From Corythucha ciliata (lineage: Eukaryota; Arthropoda; Insecta; Hemiptera; Tingidae), in assembly GCA_038030265.1 (NCBI GenBank), contig CM075940.1:2852001-2916000 (forward strand): a stretch of 64,000 nt of DNA. Direction: 5' to 3'. The notes below the pieces were generated by a model, which did no database searches, was not told where the DNA came from, and saw only the letters and a list, made by a program, of their open reading frames with translations. Positions within the stretch are counted from its first letter, which is position 1, and each line of letters opens with the position of its first letter. The position numbers were made by a program, and so were the translations under genes. Shown here piece after piece: positions 55,434-64,000 of the stretch.

Positions 55434-55540
55434 ACGAAACAGACGGTCAAAGTAGTAAGACGTATTTTGCTACGATATTTCTTTTCTTCTGTGAGAGTGA
55501 AGTTTATCAGAAAAAGAAAATAAATATAATATCGCTCATA

Positions 55541-56448
55541 ATGAACTGCGGGCAGTGTTCGTTGTTGGTTGAGAAGGAATTCCTTATGTGCCAAGGTCAG
55601 TGCAAGTACGCGTATCATATTAACTGCGTAAATATGTCGCTGGATAATTATAAGAAGATGGGTGCGAGAAGAGAAGCTTGGAAATGTGGCAGTTGTAAAC
55701 AAAAGACGTGTGAGGGCAAAGGTGGCGCAAATACTTCGTCCGACGAATTGAAAGCTATCTCAACAATGTTATTCGCTATAAAAAAGCAAATGGATGATAT
55801 CGGTGGGCTTAAATCTCTATCTAACTCGGTTGAAGAATTAAAAGTGTCAATGGACTTCATCAGTAATAAATTTGACCAATTTGAGGCTGAGATGAGAGAA
55901 GTTAAATCCATGTCATTACAGCGCGAAAAAGAGTATAAAGTTTTATCTGATCGTGTTGTGTTATTGGAAAATCATGTTGAATTTCTTGAACATCATATTC
56001 GACGGAAAAATGTTGAGATTAGTGGTATTCCGGAGACGGCAAACGAGGATTGCGTTGCTATAATTGCTGACGTTTTAAAAAAGTACGAAGTTGACGCTAA
56101 GGTTCAGGATGTGTTTAGAGTTGGTCCGCGCGATAACAAAAAAGTAGCGCCGAAACGCCTGTGTGGCGCGCAAAATTTTCCACAGAGAGAGGGACAGAGT
56201 CTTAAGTGCGGCACGAAGAGTGAAGCTAAAGGCTAACGAACTTGCTAAACAGTGGCCTCCCACGCAAATATATTGTAATGAACATTTATCCAGAGCTCAG
56301 AAACATATTTTGTTTTTGACTAAGCAGAAAGCCAAGGAAAAACAGTACAAATATGTGTGGTGCCGGAATCATTCGGTTTTCGTGCGGGAAAGTGACGGGA
56401 CTCAAAAAACAGCTATTCGGTCGCTTTCAGATCTTGAAAAACTATAAT
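55541..56448 (+). pseudogene. LINE ORF1: PHD-like finger and coiled coil, frameshifted
   Basis: The ATG at 55541 starts MNCGQCSLLV. A Cys4-His-Cys3 pattern over the first 50 residues (CGQC, C..C, H..C, CGSC) is a PHD-like zinc finger, known in ORF1 of some CR1-group LINEs. Residues about 65-155 form a long heptad-rich coiled coil (SMDFISNKFDQFEAEMREV and on). A segment with NVEISGIPE and VFRVGPR follows, resembling the RNA-recognition part of L1-type ORF1. The frame shifts at about 56160 into ARKIFHRERDRVLSAARRVK, which runs to a stop at 56446-56448. ORF1 proteins bind element RNA. Confidence 0.75.
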
Positions 56449-57523
56449 TTCCTTTTCCTTAGTCATCGGTTTTTGTTTTAACTTTTTCGTGTGAATGACT
56501 GAAACCTTTTCAGAAAGTCTTGATTTTGTAAATAGTTGTAGTACTTTAGTTTGCCAGTCTGTCCAGGAGTTGGAGGTTGGTTTTAATTCGTTTGATGGTT
56601 TAAATGTGTTAACGCAAAACGTGCGTAGTTTAAGGAAGAATTTTGATAAGTTTGAGCTTTTTTTATATTCTTTGAAAATTGATATTCATGTTTTAGTTCT
56701 AAGTGAAACGTGGAATCCTGATGATTTACACTTTTTGTTGCCTAATTATGTAGTTTTTAATAGTAAGGGCCATGTTAATAGGGCTGAAGGGGGTGTCACT
56801 GTATGTAAGAAATGACTTACATATTTCTAATTATGAAACTGATGTCGTCGAGGATTGTAATTCAGTTGTGGCCTCATTTGATTTTAAGGGAGTTAGCGTT
56901 ACACTTACTGCTATGTACAGATCCCCTGACCGTAGTAACAGCTTATTTATTGAATCTTTAGGTAGGCATCTTTTCAGTTCATCTAGCGTTGCAAATCATA
57001 TCTTATGTGGGGACATCAATATCAACATTTTGGCTGAGTCTAGGATATCCTGTGATTACTTGAATCTTTTATCTAGATATGGGTTTGTTTCTTATATTAA
57101 TGAATGTACAAGGATGGTCAATGGTTCTTCATCGTGTCTCGATCATGTGTTCGTCAAAGGCTCTGTAGTCCCGCTTGGGCAAGGGTTTACTTATGATAGT
57201 ACAATTTCTGATCACCTTATGTCTTTAGTAAGCATTTCTCTTCTTCGTTTGAAAATTAATGAAGACAAGAATTCGAATTCTTTTGAGTGCGGGAAGGTTT
57301 GTTTTAAGAGCTTAGCTAGTAAGTTGAGTAATGAAAAATGGGATAGTATTGTTAATGGGAAGAATATAGATACTTCGTTAAATGCGTTTGTAAATATTTG
57401 TAATACTCATATTGCTGATAGCTCGTCATGTCATACGGTTAAAAATCGAAGAAAGTTTGTTAAGTTAAAGACATGGATTTCAAAAGGTCTGGTTGTTTCA
57501 ATTCGTCGGAGGGACTCCAACCC

Positions 57524-58571
57524 TTAACCCGGCAGCGTCCTTTATAAAGGACGTTCCTTTAACAACGTTATTTCGGACCCATTTTGGCTTTGTTTACGGG
57601 CTTTGAGGCGTTGTACTTTTTACTTGACTTATAAGCTTCCAAAAATTCCGCTAGGAGGGTCACTCCCTTCAAGATAGAAGGCATTATCTCAACAGTAAAT
57701 TAGAGCTCCACAAGTTGATGCTGATGAAATGGAGCCCCCAATTTCTCGTGAGTAAATAATGCCTAAAATGTTCTTTTTATCAACAAAGGTATGCATATTC
57801 GTAATTTTGGGGTATTAATCTTCATTATGAACCATTAGTTTCTTGATATTATTGGGAATTGAATTGGAAATATGTTGTTGAAGTTGACGTCCTTCTCAAC
57901 GGACGTAGCCTGGAGTGGCTGAAACTTTTTCCAGGTTGGATTCGTAGGTTATGTACTTCATGAATGACATTGCCCATAAAAAAAAAGACCAAGTCTTCGA
58001 AACATCCAGATGATGTTGGCATAAGACTCGCATCTGCCTTATGTTGTTTGTACCAATCTTTCATTTTTTTGGTACTGTATTCTAATATTGGCCGTGATGA
58101 TGGCTGTGTGGTTTTGATACTTAATTCTTTTGTTATTTTAAGTATTTTTTTGACTGAGGCTGTTCATGGTATTTTGTTTCTTCAAATTACTTTGAAATCC
58201 TGTTCCTGAAAATTCGGTTTCAATTTTAAATATGTGTATTAACAGTAAATTTGTTTTGTTTTTTTTTTATTTTCCAAATTATTTACTTTACTTGCAAGAT
58301 TTCGCTTGACTGAACACCTTTCAACGGCTAAATACTGCAATTACACTTTCAATGAATGGGCAATGTCACACAGAAATAACATAAATTTGGTTCTATTAAA
58401 ATCGGAAGAGCCGGCAACGTCCTACGTGAAGGACAGACCCTATTGACTCTATGTGGGTACCATTATAGATTTCGTTGATCATTTATGTCATTTTGACAAA
58501 TAAATAGGTGAATAAAAACAAGAAATAATTTTTTACTACAAAATTTACCTCATCGCCAGGTTAAGGGTTAA
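57524..58571. mobile_element. TTAA-flanked non-autonomous DNA element in the LINE
   Basis: LINE homology stops at about 57520 and resumes at about 58572. Left border AACCCTTAACCCGGC, right border the complement of AACCCTTAACCTGGC; both include TTAA, the target of piggyBac-type elements. Which TTAA is the target copy is unclear. No transposase is recognised inside. The minus frame at 57849-58064 (MKDWYKQHKADASLM...) has no motif I know. Confidence 0.65.
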
Positions 58572-60178
58572 AAAGAAACTATGGTTTCAGCCTTACAATA
58601 CAGCCTTGAAATCTTATTTTGCTAAATACTGTAAATTACTAAATGCGCTGTTGCGCAAAGCGAAAAAGTTGTATTATTTGGATAAAATTGAGGAGGCTCG
58701 AGGGGATTCTAAGTCGATTTGGAATGTTATTAAAGCGGCCTCACGCACATAACAGTATAAAAGTGTATCTGATATTAACATTAAAAATGAAGTTGGTGAG
58801 GTTGTAAAAAATAAAACAGATGTAGCGAATCTGCTAAATACCTATTTTTCAAGTGTTGGGGCTGAAATAGCTAGTACAATCAGGTACCCCTGTGATGCCG
58901 AGTTGCAGATTGTACGATCCAAAGTCGACCGTGTAACAACGGTTAAGGAGTCAATATTCTTATGTCCAGTGCATCCCCTTGAAGTTGAAAATTTGATCGC
59001 TAAGTTGAAACTGGTTTCATCTTACAATATGGGCACTTTAAATAATGAAATTCTTAAAAAGATGGCTTGCTACATTAGTAGCCCTTTGGCTCATATTTTC
59101 AATTTGGCTTTTACTACTGGTAAATTTCCCAAGTCATTGAAACATGCTTGTGTTGTACCTCTGTACAAGAGTGGAGATAAATTGTTGACAAGTAATTACA
59201 GGCCTATAGCTTTGACCTTAGCTGTTTCGAAATTGTTGGAGAAATGTATTAAAAGTAGATTAGTTTCTTTTTTGGAACGGAATAAAATTATATCTAACAA
59301 TCAATTTGGTTTCCAGCGAGAACTTAGTACACAGGATGTTCTTTTCAAAGTAAATAACTTGGTATCGGAAAAGCTCGATCGAGGAAAACATGTAGTAGGA
59401 CTTTTCCTAGACATTAAAAAAGCATTTGACTCTGTTCATCATGGCCTGTTATTGGAAAAATTATTTGCTTGTGGAGTTAGAGGGGTTGCTCTTGATTTGC
59501 TTAGATCATATCTTGAAGGTAGAACTCAAATAACAAGAGCCTCTGGTAGTTTGAGCTCTACTGAACAAGTTACTTTCGGGGTTCCTCAAGGAACGGTTTT
59601 GGGGCCTATCCTATTTTTGTTGTATATAAATGAAGTCCTACATCTTAACCTATCGGGAGAAATATTTGCTTTTGCGGATGATATTGCGCTAATTAATTTG
59701 GGAGATGATTTGGTTGATCTGGAGAACTCAATAAATATGGATTTATTCGTACTTAAGAAATGGCTAGACTGTAATTATCTCTGTCTCAATGTTAATAAAT
59801 CATGGGCTATTAAATTTAAAATTTCCCCTTGAGTGAAACAAGTTAAGTTGAGCTTGAAATTCCATGAAAGTGTATCTTGTGTCTTCTCGAAGTCCTGTAT
59901 TTGTAGTGACTTACAGATGACCACAGAGTGCAAATACTTGGGGGTCACTATAGACCACCAGTTGAAATTTAAATCAAATATTAGATCGGTTAGTAGCAGG
60001 CTACGTAAGTTATTTTATCCATGTAAAATTCTAACTAAGTTATTGTCCTATATTGAACGTAAAACTGTTTACTTTGCACTAGTGGAATCTATCATTCGGT
60101 ATGGCATTATTGTATGGGGTAGCACTTGTCGGACTAATTTGAAAACCTTACAAACGGTACAGAACTGTATCTAAAAAA

Positions 60179-60342
60179 ATTCGGAATTTGTTCAAAATCC
60201 TTTCCTTGGCTGTTGCTTCGACTTGTAGACCATAAACTTTATTTTTGAACCATACAGCCATGGTGTTTTTTATAGAATGTATTTCGGGCCCATTCCCGGT
60301 GCCCCTCATCAGCATTACCGCTTCACCTCTAAGGCCAAACAC
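60179..60342 (-). mobile_element. 164-bp insertion with 14-bp target duplication
   Basis: CTGTATCTAAAAAA occurs at 60165-60178 and 60343-60356, flanking sequence foreign to the LINE. The minus strand of the insert is open throughout (GLRGEAVMLMRGTGNGPEIH, NKVYGLQVEATAKERILNKF) and has an AATAAA. A duplication of this length is typical of LINE-driven insertion, so it may be a retrocopied gene fragment or SINE. Not recognised. Confidence 0.6.
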
Positions 60343-60934
60343 CTGTATCTAAAAAATATTATTTAAAAAACCTCCCCGTTACCCAACAGGAAAGTTATAC
60401 AAAGAATTAGGTATCTTGAATGTTAAGCAGCTTTTTTTGCTTATATGTCTTTGCATATTTCTAAGACTGGCATTAAGGAAGAGCATAAGAGTATCATCGG
60501 ACATTTGAGATCTGCCACTCTTTCGAATATTAGAATCCCTAAATGTAGTACTGAATTTTATAGGCGCAACGCTTACAATCAAGCCCTTATTTTTTCCTAC
60601 AATAACTGTCTGAACATTGCACAGCACACACCTCACTCGCTACCTGAAGCTATAAGAAATATTTTTTGTAATTAATTTGTGTAACTTATTACTTTGTACT
60701 TGCCCTTGTTGTTTTTTTTTTTAATTTTTATAGTATTTTCACCTAATTGGTTTGTGTAGATTGTTTTTTTAAGCTCTTGTGGCTCTGCTGACCGTCTTTT
60801 CAACCAACTCGGCCCTATTGCACAAGTTCTTTGAACTTCTAATAGGGCTGGTGATGTAATTATTATTGTAAATTGGAGTTTTCCTTTTATTTATTCATGT
60901 TTTTTTTTCCAAAATAAAACTTACTTACTTACTA

Positions 60935-61905
60935 ACTGATGGGTAGCGCCATCGCCTATCCAACATCACTCCTAAATACCTGACTGTGGTGGATGCCTCA
61001 ATGCGAACCGCGCCCACCCTCAATACCACTGGGAACTCGCCCACGTAGCCCCCCATCATGACGAATTGGGTCTTCACCGCCACCAGTCTCAAGTGAGCCT
61101 TGCTACACCACTCGGCCACTATTCTCATCGCCCCTTCTGCCGCTGCCACAACCTCCAGCCTGGTGTCCCCTCCCTTGAAGAGGGCTAGGTCATCGACGTA
61201 AGCGACCGCCTTCAACTCCTCCGTCTCCAGCCTCCTCAACAGGTTGTTGAAGCTGAGCCCCCACAGGTCGCTCCCCATACCCGAACCTTGGGCACAGCCC
61301 CTCTGAATTGAGACTTCCACCCGCCCCTCCGCTGTCACCATGCATGCCGTCCTGGCCCTGAAATAACTCTGCACGACTCGCACGACGTCCTCATTGATGT
61401 CTGCCCGTCTCAGCTCCGCTATAATCCATGGCCACCACAAACTATCAAAGGCGCCCTCAATTTCGAGCAGGATGATCATCTTGAAATAGCCACTGGCCGA
61501 CAGCACCGCTCTTCTAAGTTCCAAGATGGCGGACTCCGTGGACCTACCTTTCGCGCAACCGTGCTGCGAGGGATGGGCCGTGACGGTCAACTTTGGCCTC
61601 ATTCGTAGCAGGAGGAGTCGCTCAAACACTTTCCCCATAACGCTCAAAAGACTGATAGGCCTGTAACTCTTCGGCAGATGGGGATCCCGGTCCGGGGCCT
61701 TAAGGAAGGCGACGACCTTCGCTCGCTTCCACTCCGCCGGGAAAGAGCCCTCTCTCAGGTATAGGTTATACAACCTGGTGACCTCACTCAACGCTTCATC
61801 CGGTAGCGCCTTCAACATTCTGCTATCGATGCCGTCCATACCCGGCGCTTTGCCAGACTTGCACCGTTGTATAGCGTCTCTTACTTCCTCAACCGTACCC
61901 CAGAC
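60935..61905 (-). pseudogene. R1-like LINE ORF2 fragment, RT part (copy 1)
   Basis: The minus frame runs from about 61905 to 60935. It reads VEEVRDAIQRCKSGKAPGMD, SYRPISLLSVMGKVFERLL, HGCAKGRSTESAI, LLEIEGAFDSLWW, QRGCAQGSGMGSDLW and AVAYVDDLALF, then VRYLGVMLDRRWRYPSV. The catalytic F-x-D position reads LLEIEGAFD (Asp to Glu at the first acidic site), so activity is doubtful. At 60935 the frame meets the CR1-like tail; the continuation is at 55433-55190. Upstream endonuclease is missing. GC-richer than the neighbouring CR1-like element. Confidence 0.85.
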
Positions 61906-62062
61906 CTAACCTGCCATGTCTCCGAAATCTGTTGTGACCGCTTGCAGACCTGTTGGTCCTTTGCGGTCTGAATCATCCATTGCGGCATACAGCTCGCCGC
62001 TTCGTCCTCCAAAGAAATATGCATCGTTCTCCTCGCACCTAACCTTGAGACATGGCAGGTTA
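61904..62062. repeat. Short inverted repeat between the two R1-like copies
   Basis: AACCTGCCATGTCTC at 61908-61922 and its complement GAGACATGGCAGGTT at 62047-62061 bracket about 125 bp that match neither LINE ORF. This may be the 3' end of copy 2 or a small inserted element. Confidence 0.5.
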
Positions 62063-64000
62063 CCCCCTCTCACACCAGCCTTTAGTTAAAACAGTGTGGA
62101 CCGCGTGAAGGCGGCTGGCTTTTACAGGAGTATATTCATGTGAGAGGGGAAGAAAACAAACAATCCGTCCTCACGGCGGCATTACTCCTGCTTCCACACT
62201 GCCAATTCCTCCTCCCGCAGCACGCGTTCCATCTTCTCGGATGCTTCTCCATGCCCGTACAAAGCCCTCCAGGGCCGTCCGCCCTACCTCCGTGGACAGT
62301 ATGTCTCGCACCGGTATTCGAGCTAACTCGGTGGCCCTCCTCGCATCATCGTACAGGGGACAGTGCCTCAGGACGTGCCATACATCCTCCACCTCAAAGC
62401 CACACGGGCACTCCTCCGAATCCCGCCGCTTGAACCGCGCCAAGTACTGATTAAAGTTTCCGTGTCCCGTTATCATCTGTACAGCGCCAAAAGTAATGCT
62501 CGTCAGCCCTCTCCCCTGCGCGCTACCAATGTCCGGCAAAAGGTGTACGTGACCCGCCCCACGCTTGCCTGGACCCACCTCCTCTGCGCCGCCATTCTCA
62601 CCCACCTTAACCTTTCCGCCGCCGTTTCAAGCTCTCCCAACTCCGATCTAACACCAACGCACCGTCTTCCCTCCGGCAGTCCCGCCACCTTCCAATCCAA
62701 AAATAGATCCAGGGGGACAGCCCCTGCCAGAACCTGGAGCGCCTGTGTCGAGACTGTTCTGTACGCACGCAGAGCCGCGAGAAGCACCGTCCTCTGCGCG
62801 CTATTCGCCTTCTCCCTGTGTCGCGCAGTCGGTCGATTCCACCACGTCCCCGCTCCATACGTCACCGTGGGCAGAAAGACTCCCTTATAGTAAGCCTCAA
62901 AGGAGCCAGGGGGGGACGCCATCCGGCACCCGCCAGGTTCCTGAACCCCGTGGCGATCCTTGCCGCTTTCTCTCTCATCGCCTCTATTTGGTCAGTTGGG
63001 CCCCACTGCTGATTGATGGTCACGCCAAGATATTTCATTTTCTTGCTCTCCACCACCTTCACCTGCCCCACCTGTATCTCAAAGGGGACTTCCAATCGGC
63101 CTTTTCCTCCAAACACCATAAACTGCGTCTTGGCCTCCGAAAGCTTCAGGCGCACACTCCTGCACCACCTGGCCACTTCTCTGATCGCAGTCTCTGCAGT
63201 GCGTGATACCGCCACTCTAGTGTCTCCTTTCACTATTATGGCCAAATCGTCCACGTAGGCGACCGCCTCGACCCCTATCTCCTCCAGCCTACGAAGTATC
63301 CCATTGAAACCAAGGCCCCACAAGTCCGCCCCGAACACAGATCCCTGGGGGCATCCACACTGAATCGACACCTCAACCTTCCTTGTCGCCCCACACTGCA
63401 TCTCGGCTACCCTTCCACGAAAATAGCTTCGCATCAGCCTCAAGAGGTCTTCCGGCATTCCAGTGTCCTTCAAATCTTTTATCAGTCGCGGCCACCACAT
63501 AGTGTCGAAGGCTCCTTCTATGTCCAGCAGTATTGTCATTCGGAACTCAGCTCCCGGTCCGGTCACGTGGCTCTTCAGGGCGGTTATCGCTGTCTCCGTG
63601 GACCTTCCCTCCACGCAGCCGTGCTGATACCTATGCCGCTTCGCGTCCAGGAACGGTCTCATCCTACGAAGGATCAATCTCTCCAGCACCTTTCCAAGGA
63701 GGTCTAGTAGATTTATGGGTCGGTAGCTTCTCACCGCCGTCGGATCTCTATCCTTACTCTTTAGAAACGCCACAACCCTTGACCTCTTCCATTCCGTCGG
63801 ATACTGCCCCACCCAGAGGCACCCGTTGTACAGCACCGCAAGTTCTTCGAGCCCCTCCCTCGGCAGTGCCTTAAGTATGCGTTCATCAATGCCATCACGT
63901 CCCGGGGCCTTGCCCTTCTTGCATCTCGCGATCGCTCCCTCGACCTCCTCCACCGTCCAAGGCATAGTCCTCTCCGTAATGGGACATATTTCACTGGCGT
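62063..64000 (-). pseudogene. R1-like LINE ORF2 (copy 2), frameshifted, runs off the window
   Basis: Minus strand in three frames. 63965-62862 carries the RT: KKGKAPGRDGIDERIL, SYRPINLLDLLGKVLERLI, HGCVEGRSTETAI, LLDIEGAFDTMWW, QCGCPQGSVFGADLW and the catalytic AYVDDLAII. The frame changes at or near a G7 run (62909-62915) into 62922-62503 (SFEAYYKGVFLPTVTYG, KANSAQRTVLLA). It changes again near 62510 into 62605-62171, which ends with a C-x-C...H...C motif (ECPCGFEVEDVWHVLRHCPL). The N-terminal endonuclease would lie beyond 64000. All RT catalytic residues are present. R1-clade elements often target rDNA or telomeric repeats; no such target is seen here. Confidence 0.85.

Larger units (their letters stand above)
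56495..60663 (+). pseudogene. LINE ORF2: endonuclease and reverse transcriptase, broken
   Basis: The endonuclease starts at 56495 with LTQNVRSL, VLSETW and (after a frame change in a G5 run near 56792) YRSPD, GDININ and the catalytic STISDHL near 57200. A 1.04-kb insertion splits the linker at 57524. RT resumes at 58573; one stop lies at about 58750. From 58903 it contains SNYRPIAL, LFLDIKKAFDSVHH, FGVPQGTVLGPILFLLYIN and FAFADDIAL near 59670. A stop at 59830 interrupts before KYLGVTIDHQLKFKSNI. A 164-bp insertion lies at 60179, and the C-terminus is at 60390-60675. No RNase H. Catalytic residues survive, but the frame does not. Confidence 0.85.
55434..60934 (+). mobile_element. CR1-like LINE, near full length, inserted in an R1-like LINE
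   Basis: The element has a 5' leader, ORF1 (55541-56448, one frameshift), ORF2 (56495-60663, several breaks) and a 3' end with AATAAAA and an (ACTT)n tail at about 60917-60934. ORF1 has a PHD-like finger and coiled coil; ORF2 has an endonuclease and RT but no RNase H. Together with the microsatellite tail this fits the CR1/L2 part of the LINE tree. Two later insertions lie inside it (57524-58571 and 60179-60342). Confidence 0.85.

Noticed and set aside
62140..63258. Several long plus-strand frames opposite the R1-like LINE
   Set aside because: They are antisense to clear reverse-transcriptase coding sequence in GC-rich DNA.

Overview
The window reads as AT-rich nuclear DNA of an invertebrate, most likely an arthropod. 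The evidence is the mix of mobile elements: a short-LTR Ty3/gypsy element, CR1-like and R1-like LINEs, a piggyBac relic, a BEL/Pao-like gag relic, fold-back elements, and an integrated parvovirus (densovirus-like) replication gene. Candidate introns are short (about 43 to 66 nt). No bacterial operon, rRNA, tRNA or CRISPR array was recognised. Species cannot be named from the sequence.

Layout. 1-3113: repeats and one compact unrecognised gene (2654-3046) with a probable 5'UTR intron. 3114-6993: a complete Ty3/gypsy retrotransposon on the minus strand, with 131-bp LTRs, a 5-bp target duplication and a 17-nt LTR/leader complementarity suggesting self-primed reverse transcription. 7000-12500: repeats only (fold-back element, 297-bp tandem array). 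12557-15410: a 5'-truncated LINE with reverse transcriptase and RNase H. 15400-24440: a mosaic in which an unrecognised small TATA-driven gene occurs three times (17140, 23216, 24371) beside a family of minus-strand TATA promoters; at 23 kb the two promoters lie back to back. 18500-26000 also holds a repeat-flanked ORF and three long palindromes sharing one core. 26000-39900: almost gene-free, with two degenerate minisatellite families and a decayed exon-like motif seen three times. 40310-43370: a dead piggyBac transposase and a 141-bp coding tandem repeat. 44011-46330: a roughly 473-bp tandem array whose unit ends in an acetyltransferase-like (GNAT) C-terminus. 46690-49830: a decayed minus-strand CR1-like LINE. 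51600-52830: a BEL/Pao-like relic. 53304-54820: the endogenous parvovirus-like locus. 55190-64000: nested LINEs, a CR1-like element with its own insertions sitting inside an R1-like element, followed by a second R1-like copy running off the window.

How it fits together: apart from the small unrecognised genes at 2654, 17140/23216 and possibly 18911, almost everything recognisable is a selfish element or its debris. Most coding regions carry frameshifts. The Ty3 element, with near-identical LTRs, is the youngest-looking insertion; the 23216 gene is the only intact member of its family. Family assignments rest on motifs read by eye; no database search was possible.
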